DNA of 64,000 nt, from positions 620,001 through 684,000 of the forward strand of contig NZ_MTSE01000001.1 in NCBI RefSeq assembly GCF_002154225.1. Reading direction: 5' to 3'. Below the pieces are notes generated by a model. The model did not search any database. It was not told the DNA's origin and saw only the letters and a list, made by a program, of their open reading frames with translations. The translations under genes were made by a program, and so were the position numbers. The stretch comes from Hymenobacter crusticola (GTDB lineage Bacteria; Bacteroidota; Bacteroidia; Cytophagales; Hymenobacteraceae). This document shows positions 36,523 to 45,334 of the stretch, piece after piece (position 1 is the stretch's first letter; each line of letters starts with the position of its first letter).

Positions 36523-37317
36523 ATGGATTTCAATCAACTCAGCCTACAAGTTGCCGAGGTTGCCCGTCGGGCCGGCCAATTTATTCGTCAGGAAGCCGCC
36601 ACGTTTGACCTAGGTCGCGTGCAAAGCAAAGGCCTCCACGACTTGGTGTCGTATGTCGATCAGCAGAGCGAAAAGCAATTGGTCGATGAGCTCCGGCAAT
36701 TGCTCCCCGAAGCTGGTTTTATCACCGAAGAAGGCACGGAAGGTGCCGAGCGGGCCGAGGAGTTCAACTGGATAATTGACCCCCTCGACGGCACCACGAA
36801 CTTTATTCACGGCTTGCCGGCCTACTGCGTAAGCATTGCCCTAATCCGGGGCATGGAGCTGGTGGTAGGTGTGGTGTACGAAATAAACCGCGACGAATGC
36901 TTCCGCGCCTCACTCGGTGGTGGCGCTTTCTGCAACGAGCAGCCTATTCACGTTTCGGCCGCCAACGACTTGCACAACACGCTCATCGCCACCGGCTTCC
37001 CTTACTACAAGTTCGATAAGCTCGACGGCTATTTGCAGATTCTCAGCCAGTTTATGCAGAACACGCAAGGCATTCGCCGGGTGGGTTCGGCCGCTATGGA
37101 CCTAGCTTATGTAGCCGCGGGCCGCTTCGACTGCTACTTCGAGTTCAACATTAACTCTTACGACGTAGCCGCGGGCATCCTGTTGGTGCGCGAGGCCGGT
37201 GGCCGCGTCACGCAGTTCATGGAAGACGGTGAGCCTATCTTCAGCCGGGAAGTGGTAGCTACCAACGGTCACATTCACGACGCGACCCAGGCTATTATCC
37301 GCAAGTATTGGGCGTAA
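36523..37317 (+). CDS. suhB: Inositol monophosphatase family protein
   Basis: 264-aa Mg-dependent phosphatase of the IMPase/SuhB family. The ATG at 36523 (MDFNQLSLQVAEVARRAGQF) was chosen because an upstream in-frame start at 36451 lies inside the hairpin repeat. Metal-binding motifs are FITEEGTEG, the signature WIIDPLDGTTNFIHGLPAYC, and YDVAAGILLVREAGGRVTQF near the C-terminus. The substrate may be inositol-1-phosphate or another sugar phosphate; SuhB also has ribosome-related roles in other bacteria. Hairpin repeats lie on both sides, so it is probably transcribed alone. Confidence 0.93.
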   Translation: MDFNQLSLQVAEVARRAGQFIRQEAATFDLGRVQSKGLHDLVSYVDQQSEKQLVDELRQLLPEAGFITEEGTEGAERAEEFNWIIDPLDGTTNFIHGLPAYCVSIALIRGMELVVGVVYEINRDECFRASLGGGAFCNEQPIHVSAANDLHNTLIATGFPYYKFDKLDGYLQILSQFMQNTQGIRRVGSAAMDLAYVAAGRFDCYFEFNINSYDVAAGILLVREAGGRVTQFMEDGEPIFSREVVATNGHIHDATQAIIRKYWA

Positions 37318-37318
37318 T

Positions 37319-37393
37319 TTGTGATTCTGAGCAACGCGAAGAATCTGAGCGAAAAGCTAGGTACCAGATTCTTCACGTTGCTCAGAATCACAA
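37319..37393. repeat. Hairpin repeat, GTCATGCTGAGC/GCGAAGCATCT family, copy 2
   Basis: Two 29-nt arms (37319-37347 and 37365-37393) are complementary with one mismatch; the core reads GATTCTGAGCAACGCGAAGA. It begins two bases after the inositol-phosphatase stop and may double as a transcription terminator, although there is no T-run. Confidence 0.8.
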
Positions 37394-37439
37394 GCGTTAG
37401 CGTAAACTTTTCCTAGACGCACGTGGTTTTGCCCTCGTT

Positions 37440-37637
37440 ATGCTCTTGCAATACTTCATCATCGGACTTCTGTTCGCGGCCGCAACGTTCTACGTGGGGC
37501 GGCGCTTTTGGCAATCATTCTTCGCGAAGAGCCAGGGTGGCTGCGCGAAAGGGTGCGGCGGTGCATGTGGCACAATCGACGTAGACCGGCTGCAGCGCAC
37601 GATCGAGAAAGCTGCACAGTCAGCTAACGCAAGCTAG
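37440..37637 (+). CDS. FeoB-associated Cys-rich membrane protein-like
   Basis: 65-aa protein with one N-terminal TM (LLQYFIIGLLFAAATFYVGR), a short basic linker and a cysteine cluster, GGCAKGCGGACGT. It resembles the Cys-rich proteins often encoded after feoB, but no feo gene is in the window. The C-terminal helix (VDRLQRTIEKAAQ) is amphipathic. A metal-related role at the inner membrane is inferred only from this likeness. Confidence 0.7.
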   Translation: MLLQYFIIGLLFAAATFYVGRRFWQSFFAKSQGGCAKGCGGACGTIDVDRLQRTIEKAAQSANAS

Positions 37638-37756
37638 CTTTTGCACTTACCGAAATAAAGGCAACCTGCCCCCGTACTCGCTGCGTATAGCGCGATACGG
37701 GGGCTTGCTTTTGCGGCCCATTCCGTACATCTCTCCCAACTGAAACCCCTCCAATC

Positions 37757-38098
37757 ATGCAAGACAAAGAAGAAGAACGCTCATTGGTAAACGTCGAAAA
37801 CAAGTTGACCAAAGATGGTTTCACGGAAGACTTCACCGTCGTGGATGGACGCTTGCAGACGTTTCGCACCGATACGCAGAAAAGCTACGGTCCTGAAGAA
37901 GTGACGATTGTGGATTTCTACCGCTTCGAAGGAGAGAGCAACCCGGATGATATGTCTATTCTGTACGCTATCGTGTGCAACGACGGCGTAAAAGGCACTA
38001 TCTCCACCGCTTTCGGCACCTACGCCGAGTCAGACACGGACGAGTTCCTGAAGAAAGTAGAAGACCTAGGCAAGAACCTCGACAAGAATCACAAGTAA
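37757..38098 (+). CDS. Conserved small protein of unknown function
   Basis: 113-aa soluble protein (MQDKEEERSLVNVENKLTKD...). It has predicted alpha-beta structure with VTIVDFYRFEGESNPDDMSI, LYAIVCNDGVKGTISTAFGT and a lysine-rich C-terminal helix. Similar short Bacteroidota proteins are often labelled phosphoribosylpyrophosphate synthetase, but no PRPP-binding loop is present, and I believe that label is an error carried between databases. A strong terminator follows the stop. Confidence 0.75.
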   Translation: MQDKEEERSLVNVENKLTKDGFTEDFTVVDGRLQTFRTDTQKSYGPEEVTIVDFYRFEGESNPDDMSILYAIVCNDGVKGTISTAFGTYAESDTDEFLKKVEDLGKNLDKNHK

Positions 38099-38126
38099 TT
38101 CTTCGCAACGATATCCCACCCTGTGG

Positions 38127-38160
38127 AGAGCCCGCGTCAACCTAGGTTGGCGCGGGCTCT
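38127..38160 (+). terminator. Rho-independent terminator
   Basis: AGAGCCCGCGTCAACC pairs with GGTTGGCGCGGGCTCT (one G-T pair), giving a stem of about 15 bp with a CTAG tip, followed by TCTATTTT. It ends the small-gene unit at 37757-38098. Confidence 0.85.
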
Positions 38161-38274
38161 TCTATTTTCATCCTACATAAGCAAAACCCTGAGAATGCCG
38201 CTGCCTTCTACCTTGCGTTCGTAGTACAGTCTAGTGCCAGGCCAGGCTACATCCGGCATTTCTCCAGCCAACAT

Positions 38275-39249
38275 TTAGTTGTTCAGCACACCAAAACGGC
38301 TGCCTCGGGCATCCAGAATAATAGTTTGCCCATCAAATGGCGCGTTGCCGAGCATGCCCGTCAGGCCGGAGAAGCGCGTCAGGGCTTGCTGCATTAGGGT
38401 AGTGCCTTCGATGTAGGTCACGGTGCGCAGGGGCATGCGTTTGGTGGCAAACTGCAACGCGGCTTCGGAGGCAACCGTATGGGCCACTAAGATTTTACCC
38501 CAAGAGTTGACTTTCGCAACTTGTTCGGTGGCAGCTGGTTGAGCGAGCTTTTCCCAAGTACCGCGGCTGGTGAGGAGTGAAAAGGCGCTGGAGCCTGAGT
38601 CGAACAAAAACTGTTGCGGTTGCTCTCGCAAGGATGCCTGCACCAACACACGCCGGTTAGCAAAGTCGAGGGGCACAAACGTGGCTTGGCGGGTCAGGGC
38701 CGCTGGCACTTGCTGCAACAGGGTGAAACGCTGGCGCGGATAATCCAGCACGAGCACTTGGTCGGCTAACACGTCGGTACCTAGGGTACCCACCACAAAG
38801 GGAATGCTATCGGCAGGCAGTTGGCTCATACCGAGCGGCCGTACCAATATGCGGCGTGCCTGCACGCGCCCTTGGCCGAGGGTGAAAGCTAGGTCTCGAA
38901 TGGTATCGTGCTGCGTGGTAAGCGAGCGTTGGGTGGCCGGATAAGCGGCCCGTAGTGCAGCCAATGATTTAGCATAAAGCAAAGAATACGGAGCGCCAGT
39001 ATCAAACTGCAAGTAGCAGGTGCGTGGGCAGCCCACCAGCTTAATGGGAACGAGCAAGGCGGCGTGGGCTAGCGCAGGCGTAGCGGCACCAGCAGCTGAC
39101 CAAGTAAAAGAACACGTAGCGGGCAGACCCGTAATGGCAAGTTGATTAGCAGGCGGCTGAAATTTATACCGCACGTAGAAGTAGCCTCCAACCCCACTGA
39201 CTCCAAGTATAACCAGCACGACCAGAGTGATTTTGAGAAGCAGTTTCAT
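38275..39249 (-). CDS. Retropepsin-like aspartic protease family protein
   Basis: 324-aa protein with one N-terminal TM or signal anchor (LLLKITLVVLVILGVSGVGG). It has two aspartic-protease-type motifs: LQFDTGAPYSLLYA (about residue 85) and FLFDSGSSAFSLLTS (about 215). Each is followed by hydrophobic beta-strands (FVVGTLGTDVLADQVLVLDY; LTGMLGNAPFDGQTIILDA). Two DTG/DSG halves in one chain recall pepsin-type pseudo-symmetric enzymes, whereas most bacterial retropepsin-like proteins have one motif. A periplasmic protease is plausible but unproved. Confidence 0.75.
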   Translation of the reverse strand: MKLLLKITLVVLVILGVSGVGGYFYVRYKFQPPANQLAITGLPATCSFTWSAAGAATPALAHAALLVPIKLVGCPRTCYLQFDTGAPYSLLYAKSLAALRAAYPATQRSLTTQHDTIRDLAFTLGQGRVQARRILVRPLGMSQLPADSIPFVVGTLGTDVLADQVLVLDYPRQRFTLLQQVPAALTRQATFVPLDFANRRVLVQASLREQPQQFLFDSGSSAFSLLTSRGTWEKLAQPAATEQVAKVNSWGKILVAHTVASEAALQFATKRMPLRTVTYIEGTTLMQQALTRFSGLTGMLGNAPFDGQTIILDARGSRFGVLNN

Positions 39250-39378
39250 AAGAACTTACGGCTATTGGTTGATGTAGCCAAAAGTGCTGCTTACCTCTCT
39301 TCAATCGTGCGTCATCTGGACGTCATTTAGCCGCCACTTTATATAACACGCTGGTATATAATTAAATGGCTAACAGCC

Positions 39379-39975
39379 CTAGAATCTTATTGGATACACG
39401 TTTAGGTTGCCCTGCCGCAAGCGCCACGCATTGTAGCCAATTACCAACACGTTTGTAGCGTACGTCAAGACTAGTACTCCTAGGTAGATACCGGGCATGA
39501 GCCTGCGGTGGGCGCCTCCTGTTAGCTGTTGCCCTACTACCACCAGCATAAAGGCAAAGAAGCTCGCCACTTGCCACAGCAGCTGAAACCCTACCACCCG
39601 CCGACCTAGCATGGCCACGTGCTCCGTCGTATGGCGCCTAGCCCGCCACAGCCACCACGGCACAAGAATGTTGAGCAACGGCAGCAGCAAAAAGCTTAAC
39701 GCACTTAAATTTAAAACTTGTAAAAAATCAGGATCGTTACGCAATAGTGAAACTGCACTCGGAGTAACAGCGGCCGGCTCTGGCTCTGCCTGAAATTCTT
39801 CCAGAGACACCCCGAGCGCTGCCGCTAACGCCTGTAACGTATACCCGCGCGGTGCGGTGTCGCCTTGCTCTACCCGTTGAATAGTTCGAAGGCTTATGCC
39901 CGATTGTTCCGCCAGCATTTCTTGGGAGAGGCCCTTTTTCTTGCGAATGGCAGCAATGCGCGCGGCAGAAAACAT
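39379..39975 (-). CDS. XRE-type helix-turn-helix protein with C-terminal membrane helices
   Basis: 198-aa protein. Residues about 5-62 are a clear HTH_3 domain (IAAIRKKKGLSQEMLAEQSG, then ISLRTIQRVEQG and YTLQALAAALGVSLEEF). The rest has four hydrophobic helices (for example FLLLPLLNILVPWWLWR, MLVVVGQQLTG..., YLGVLVLTYATNVLVIGYN). A DNA-binding head on a membrane-embedded tail suggests a membrane-tethered regulator. The target and signal are unknown. It lies between the aspartic-protease-like and radical SAM genes, all on the minus strand but with sizable gaps. Confidence 0.8.
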   Translation of the reverse strand: MFSAARIAAIRKKKGLSQEMLAEQSGISLRTIQRVEQGDTAPRGYTLQALAAALGVSLEEFQAEPEPAAVTPSAVSLLRNDPDFLQVLNLSALSFLLLPLLNILVPWWLWRARRHTTEHVAMLGRRVVGFQLLWQVASFFAFMLVVVGQQLTGGAHRRLMPGIYLGVLVLTYATNVLVIGYNAWRLRQGNLNVYPIRF

Positions 39976-40039
39976 AAGCGAAAGTCGGTGTGGAAAACGA
40001 AGCTAGCTCTGGAGACAGAAACAGCGAGCAATTACGACT

Positions 40040-41059
40040 TTATCCCCACACTTTGGTGCCTTCGGTGCAGTTACGGCACATGTCAATCTGGTCGCGGCCC
40101 TTCAACAACGACGCCCGGAACCGCTGGTATTTAGGCGCTTGCCATAGAGCTCGGAAACTTTGCTGCTGCAAGTCTCCAAGGCGATATTCAGCGTCTTTGT
40201 CGAAGCAGCACGGCACCACCAGGCCATCCCACGTCACGACGCAGCTATGCCACATCTTCCAGCAATGGTTTAAGAGCCGGTTTTTAATGCGCCAGCTGCC
40301 GTTGTTGTTCTCGTAGCGCGAGTAGTAGTCGATGGTAGGGATGAGGGGCGAGCCGTTTTGGTAATCGTAAATCTGCGCAGTTTTAAACCACACGTCATCT
40401 ACCCCTAGGTCCTTGGCTAGTTGCTTGGCCTCTTCAATCTGGTGCTCATTGGGCCGCACTACCAAGAACTGAAACACTACACGCGGCGTGCTCGATTTCA
40501 ACTCCTTACGCCACCGGATGATGTTGCGCGTACCCTCTAGCACCTTATCAAGCTTACCACCCACTCGATATTGCTGATACACTTCCTGCGTGGTGCCATC
40601 CAGCGAGATGATCAGCCGGTCGAGGCCGCTTTCTACGGTGCGGCGGGCATTCTTGTCGGTGAGGTAGTGCGCATTGGTACTAGTGGCAGTATAGATGCCT
40701 TTGTCCGCAGCATACTTCACCAAGTCCAAGAAGTTCGGATGCAGGTACGGCTCGCCCTGAAAGTAAAAAATCAGGTACCACAACTGCCGGTGCACCTCAT
40801 CAATCGTACGTTTGAAGAGTTCATCGGGCAGCATCCCGGTGGGCCGCGTAAAGGAACGCAGCCCGCTTGGGCACTCAGGACACCGCAGATTACAGCTCGT
40901 TGTCGGCTCAAACGACAAGGCTAATGGTAGTCCCTTATGGTGGGCCTTGCCAGTCCACTTACTTAGCACGTAGCTTCCCACCACCTGCCCTGCATTGAGC
41001 AGCCGGCTAGGGGTAGCTTTGGAAAGAAAATTCAGACCATCGGAGAGCAAGGATGCCAT
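40040..41059 (-). CDS. Radical SAM protein with SPASM-like C-terminus
   Basis: 339-aa radical S-adenosylmethionine enzyme. The [4Fe-4S] motif CNLRCPEC (CxxxCxxC) lies at about residues 56-63 in FEPTTSCNLRCPECPSG. The SAM-domain body includes LIFYFQGEPYLHPNFLDLVK and LIISLDGTTQEVYQQYRVGG. The C-terminal region carries SPASM-type cysteines (VVTWDGLVVPCCFDKDAEYR; DQIDMCRNC). Such proteins modify peptides or other targets; no precursor peptide or partner gene is visible nearby, so the substrate is open. Confidence 0.9.
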   Translation of the reverse strand: MASLLSDGLNFLSKATPSRLLNAGQVVGSYVLSKWTGKAHHKGLPLALSFEPTTSCNLRCPECPSGLRSFTRPTGMLPDELFKRTIDEVHRQLWYLIFYFQGEPYLHPNFLDLVKYAADKGIYTATSTNAHYLTDKNARRTVESGLDRLIISLDGTTQEVYQQYRVGGKLDKVLEGTRNIIRWRKELKSSTPRVVFQFLVVRPNEHQIEEAKQLAKDLGVDDVWFKTAQIYDYQNGSPLIPTIDYYSRYENNNGSWRIKNRLLNHCWKMWHSCVVTWDGLVVPCCFDKDAEYRLGDLQQQSFRALWQAPKYQRFRASLLKGRDQIDMCRNCTEGTKVWG

Positions 41060-41126
41060 AGGAAAGCAAAGGTCGGCAATGCGCCGGGAAGATAGCCGAC
41101 GGGTGCCGCGACAAGGACCATAAAAA

Positions 41127-41163
41127 AGCCTGCCGACCTAGCTCAATAGCAGGGTGGCAGGCT
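41127..41163 (-). terminator. Probable Rho-independent terminator
   Basis: AGCCTGCC (41127-41134) pairs with GGCAGGCT (41156-41163). On the minus strand it is followed by a T6 run at 41122-41127. It lies 30 bp after the stop of the thioredoxin-fold gene at 41193. Confidence 0.75.
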
Positions 41164-41192
41164 CTTAGCAAGTAAATGCTCCAGCAAATTGT

Positions 41193-42665
41193 TTACTTAC
41201 CAGTGTTCATTGGCAGCAAGCTCGTGTAAGTTGCGGCCTTGCCGAATGCCTCTTTGATTTCATCTACGGCGGCGCGGCTGCTCAGGCGCTTGGGCTTTAC
41301 GTTGAGGAATGTACCATCTTCCGCCAGCAGGAAGTAGGAAGGCACATCCTGCACCATGTACGATTTAGCTACCGACGAGCGCAGGCCCCCACCCGAGCGC
41401 ACGTGCACGCCAGGCAGCTTTTTGCTGATAACCAATTGTTTCCAAGCCCCTTCGTTTTCATCGAGGGCGATGTTCAAAAACACAATGTTCTTGCCCTCAA
41501 ACTTCTTCGCTAGCTCCTGCGCGTAGGGCAAGTCGCGCAAGCTTAGGCCGCTGGTTGTACGCCAGAAGTTCAGATAGATAAGTTTGCCTGCGAAGCTCTG
41601 CAACGACACCGAGTCGCCGGTAGCAGATATCAAGTGAAAGTTAGGTGCGGGCGAACCGATAGCAAATGCTTTGTGCATTTCGAAATCGTTCTGTAGCACT
41701 TGATAATACTGGTTTTTCGTGTCTGCCTTTTGGAAGTCGGCGAGCATGGCGGCCGATTGCTTCACGTGACCAAAGCGAAACGACTCCTGTAGCACCCGAC
41801 CCATGCACACCAAGCGCGCCGAACCCGTTAGTTGCGTCTTGGCTAGGTCGTAACAAACCTGGTAGAAATCAGGGTCGCTGCGTTGATGGTTAGCAGTAGT
41901 AGCCTGATAGTGAATGTAGTTTAGTAAAAATTCCTGGTACATTCCGCTCTGTAGCGCGCCTGCATCAGGGCTGTTGATTAGGCTTTTGTCGCTCAAGAAA
42001 TCGTAGTAAGTCGGCGTCATTTTCAGGCGCGACTCGGTGGCAACTACTTGTTCGCGCAGGTCTTGGAAGGTCAGGCGGTCATTGGCGTAGCTGTAATCAA
42101 TTTCAGCTTTGGCGTACGCCTTGAAGGCTGCCGAAAGCTGGTTATCCTGGGCGTAGTTATCGAAGAACTTGCGCTCTTCTTTGCGTCGATAATCTAGAAA
42201 CGACAGAAAGGGCGCTTCATAAAGCATAATGTTATCAGGGAGCACCTGAAACCCGTCATTTTCTACAAACTTCTCATCTATTTCGCTTAGATAAGAGTTG
42301 GCGGCCGCCCCACTGCCCTTGAACTTCACGGTCGTGGCCATGTCGCTGCCTTTAAAGCGCACGTCCATGTTATTACCAGGCTCTAAAAACAGATCCGTTA
42401 CGTCGTCGCCATACACAAGGTCGGCACGCGTAGGCCCCCCAACAGCAATCGATAGCCGGAACTCTCCTTTGTCGTCGAGGCGAGCGTAAGTGATCTTTTC
42501 TTTGGGGTCGAGCGCATTCTCACGTACCGATACAGCCACCGTATCAGCCGTCCGACTGCTGACCTTGCCGGTCAACACCACCGTCCCCTGTGCCCTACTT
42601 GCGTGTGGCAATATGAATAAAGCCGCCACAGTCAGGCTGGCAGCAATACGCGAGAGGTAAGTCAT
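41193..42665 (-). CDS. TlpA/thioredoxin-fold exported protein lacking the CxxC pair
   Basis: 490-aa exported protein. A signal peptide covers residues 1-25 (SLTVAALFILPHASRAQG). A DUF4369-like beta domain spans about 28-130, a helical middle about 140-340, and a TlpA/AhpC-like thioredoxin fold the last 150 residues (AFAIGSPAPNFHLISATGDS; FAGKLIYLNFWRTTSGLSLR). In active TlpA proteins this last segment reads FWA-x-WCxxC; here the two cysteine positions are serines (SGLS). The cis-Pro is kept in YMVQDVPSYFLL. The protein therefore probably cannot act as a thiol oxidoreductase and may instead bind or scaffold. Confidence 0.85.
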   Translation of the reverse strand: MTYLSRIAASLTVAALFILPHASRAQGTVVLTGKVSSRTADTVAVSVRENALDPKEKITYARLDDKGEFRLSIAVGGPTRADLVYGDDVTDLFLEPGNNMDVRFKGSDMATTVKFKGSGAAANSYLSEIDEKFVENDGFQVLPDNIMLYEAPFLSFLDYRRKEERKFFDNYAQDNQLSAAFKAYAKAEIDYSYANDRLTFQDLREQVVATESRLKMTPTYYDFLSDKSLINSPDAGALQSGMYQEFLLNYIHYQATTANHQRSDPDFYQVCYDLAKTQLTGSARLVCMGRVLQESFRFGHVKQSAAMLADFQKADTKNQYYQVLQNDFEMHKAFAIGSPAPNFHLISATGDSVSLQSFAGKLIYLNFWRTTSGLSLRDLPYAQELAKKFEGKNIVFLNIALDENEGAWKQLVISKKLPGVHVRSGGGLRSSVAKSYMVQDVPSYFLLAEDGTFLNVKPKRLSSRAAVDEIKEAFGKAATYTSLLPMNTGK

Positions 42666-42865
42666 TGTAAACAGGATAAGCTAATTTTATAGAAGCACCG
42701 AATTGCCATTACCTTCTTAAATCTGGTTTTTTATAAATGAAAGCCAATTTTCTAGGTAAAAGACAATTCAGTACGGCAAGATAATTTTTCTAAATCAGGA
42801 AAGTACAATCCAAGCAGGTTCTTTTTTCGTATGCAGCTACCCTGCCAAAATTTTGCAATAGCTGC

Positions 42866-44251
42866 TTAGCCGAAGATTCCACTCAAAACTTCATCTAATC
42901 GGCCCAATGGATGCACGCGAATACCGTACCGACCTAGGTCGAGGCCCCGTGCGTTAAACTGCGAAATGTACATTTCCTGAAAACCTAGCTTCTCAGCCTC
43001 CGATAGCCGTTGATCTAGGCGACTCACAGCCCGAATCTCCCCGCTCAACCCTACTTCGGCGGCTAGGCACACATCAGCTGACAAGGGTAAGTCGTTGAGC
43101 GACGACACCACCGCGGCGCACACCGCGAGGTCGAGGGCTGGATCTTCGAGACGCAAGCCACCCGCAATGTTCAAGAACACGTCGTGCTGCCCAAGGCGCA
43201 ACCCGCTCCGCTTTTCCAGGACCGCTAGCAGCATGTTCAGGCGCTTTGAGTCGAAGCCAGTGCTGCTACGCTGCGGCGTACCGTATGTAGCTGGGGTCAC
43301 CAGGGCCTGGACTTCTACCAGCAGCGGCCGGTTTCCTTCCAGGGTTGCCCCGATGGCCATACCACTCAGTGTTTCGGCGCGCTGCGACAGCAAAATCTCC
43401 GAGGGGTTCGATACTTGCCGCAAGCCGGAGCCTTGCATCTCATAAATACCTAGCTCGGCCGTGGAGCCAAACCGGTTTTTGATGGTGCGCAAAATACGGT
43501 AGCTCAGGTGCCGGTCGCCTTCAAACTGAAGCACCGTATCGACCATGTGCTCCAATATCTTAGGGCCGGCAATGGAGCCATCCTTGGTGATGTGGCCAAT
43601 GAGAAGCACCGGCACGCTCGTCTCCTTTGCGTACTTCAACAGCTCGGCCGTGCACTCACGAACCTGCGACACCGACCCCGCCCCAGACTCGACTAGTCCC
43701 GACTGCAGCGTCTGGATGGAGTCGACGATAACAACGTTGGGCTGAAGCTGATCAATCTGCCGGAAGATATTCTGGGTGTTCGTTTCAGTAAGAATATAGC
43801 AGCTCGGGTGCTGGTCGCCGAGGCGCTCGGCGCGCATTTTGATTTGCTGCTCGCTTTCCTCACCCGAAATGTAGAGCACTTTGAGCTGACGTAAGCTCAT
43901 GGCAATCTGCAACATCAGCGTGCTTTTGCCAATACCTGGCTCGCCCCCGATAAGCACCAAGGAGCCCGGCACAAGCCCGCCCCCGAGCACACGATTTAGC
44001 TCCCCATCGTTGGTGTCAAAGCGGGCTTCTTCTTCGTAATGGATATCGGTGATGATGCGCGGCTTTGCGGTCGTACTGGCGCCAGGAGTTGAAGTTGGCG
44101 GTTTCCAGGAGCCTGCTGCTTTGGTATCTTCTTTCTGCACTACCTCCTCCACGTACGTATTCCACTCACCGCAACTTGGGCAGCGACCAATCCACTTGGC
44201 GGACTGAGCACCGCAATTCTGACAGAAATAAAGGGTTTTTAACTTCGCCAT
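42866..44251 (-). CDS. radA: DNA repair protein RadA (Sms)
   Basis: 461-aa RadA, a RecA-like hexameric helicase that drives branch migration in recombination. The ATG at 44251 (MAKLKTLYFCQNCGAQSAKW) is the family start; an upstream in-frame ATG at 44305 adds 18 residues. Features are the N-terminal zinc finger (CQNCG...CPSCG), Walker A in GGEPGIGKSTLMLQIA, the KNRFGS motif in IKNRFGSTAELGIYEM, and the C-terminal Lon-like domain (DVFLNIAGGLRLEDPALDLA). Length is normal. Confidence 0.97.
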   Translation of the reverse strand: MAKLKTLYFCQNCGAQSAKWIGRCPSCGEWNTYVEEVVQKEDTKAAGSWKPPTSTPGASTTAKPRIITDIHYEEEARFDTNDGELNRVLGGGLVPGSLVLIGGEPGIGKSTLMLQIAMSLRQLKVLYISGEESEQQIKMRAERLGDQHPSCYILTETNTQNIFRQIDQLQPNVVIVDSIQTLQSGLVESGAGSVSQVRECTAELLKYAKETSVPVLLIGHITKDGSIAGPKILEHMVDTVLQFEGDRHLSYRILRTIKNRFGSTAELGIYEMQGSGLRQVSNPSEILLSQRAETLSGMAIGATLEGNRPLLVEVQALVTPATYGTPQRSSTGFDSKRLNMLLAVLEKRSGLRLGQHDVFLNIAGGLRLEDPALDLAVCAAVVSSLNDLPLSADVCLAAEVGLSGEIRAVSRLDQRLSEAEKLGFQEMYISQFNARGLDLGRYGIRVHPLGRLDEVLSGIFG

Positions 44252-44500
44252 GCAGGAGATAGGGTAAAAGGATATAATGCGCAACGACGAGGGAAAGTTT
44301 GACAAAAAATAGATTTTTCACGGACAGTTGCTGCTTTTTTGTCTTCTACCAAGAGCTAGGTTTTTTCACTTGAATAGTGTTGTACCGGTCAAAACTCATT
44401 GGTTTTGCGGCGCTACGGTTGCACTCTAAACATCTGCCCCGGTTGGGTGGTATGATTACGTGCGCTTCTCTTATCAGAGAAGCCCTTTTCGCCTCCTTAT

Positions 44501-45331
44501 ATGGCAAGTCCTTCCTTTTCTATGCTTCAGGCCACTCTTTTTGGGGGTGTGGCACTGCTGCTAAGTAGCTGCGAGCTGCTAGAGTTTAGCCCCAACGATG
44601 TACGGGTTTCGGATACCCAACAAGAGCTAACCCGCAAAAACCTAGCACGATTAGCGGCACAGCCCAAGCCAACCGGCGGCGATACGCTTCGCTTCGTTTT
44701 TACAACAGACTCGCAGCGCTACTACGATGAGCTAGATCCGCTCGTAAGCAGCATTAATCAGCAGCGGGGAGTCGCTTTCGTTTTGCTCGGCGGCGACATT
44801 TCCGATTTTGGTCTCAGCCGAGAAATGACTTGGGTACAGGAGAAACTTGACGGCTTGCAAGCTCCGTACCTCACCGTCGTGGGCAACCACGACCTCGTGG
44901 GTAATGGCCGCGCCGCCTATCAGAAGCTGTTCGGGCCGCTGAACTACGCCTTTACCTACGGCGACACGCGCTTTATTCTGGCTGACACCAACGGCCGTGA
45001 GTATGCCTTCAACGGGCAGGTACCCAACGTGCCGTGGCTGCAACAGCAGCTCGCCGATACGGTAGGAATTCGTCGGCAAATAACGGTTTGTCACGTGCCG
45101 CCTTTCAATGAGGACTTCGACCCCGCGTTAACGGGGCCTTTTGCCCGCACGCTGGTTCAGGCACCTAGGTTGGTCTTCAACCTCAGCGGCCATATCGACA
45201 AGTTTGGCGAAAGTGAGCCGTACGATGACGGCGTCACTTACATCAGTGGCTATAGTGTTCAGCAGCGACACTACCTCCTGCTCACCTTGTGGGGGCAAAA
45301 GCACTACAAACTCGATGTAATAGCCTACTGA
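44501..45331 (+). CDS. Metallophosphoesterase lipoprotein, copy 1
   Basis: 276-aa calcineurin-like phosphoesterase with a lipoprotein signal (LLLSSC, Cys about residue 25), so it sits in the envelope. Metal motifs are partly altered: DSQRYYD where DxH is usual, GGDISDFG, VVGNHDLVGNG, CHVPPF, and GHIDKFG where the family has GHxH. The second copy at 46052 has GHIHRF, so the last histidine seems lost here. It shares LLEFSPN after the lipid-attachment site and more than half its residues with copy 2. The partner small exported protein gene starts three bases after the stop. Start could also be ATG 44522. Confidence 0.85.
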   Translation: MASPSFSMLQATLFGGVALLLSSCELLEFSPNDVRVSDTQQELTRKNLARLAAQPKPTGGDTLRFVFTTDSQRYYDELDPLVSSINQQRGVAFVLLGGDISDFGLSREMTWVQEKLDGLQAPYLTVVGNHDLVGNGRAAYQKLFGPLNYAFTYGDTRFILADTNGREYAFNGQVPNVPWLQQQLADTVGIRRQITVCHVPPFNEDFDPALTGPFARTLVQAPRLVFNLSGHIDKFGESEPYDDGVTYISGYSVQQRHYLLLTLWGQKHYKLDVIAY

Positions 45332-45334
45332 GTT

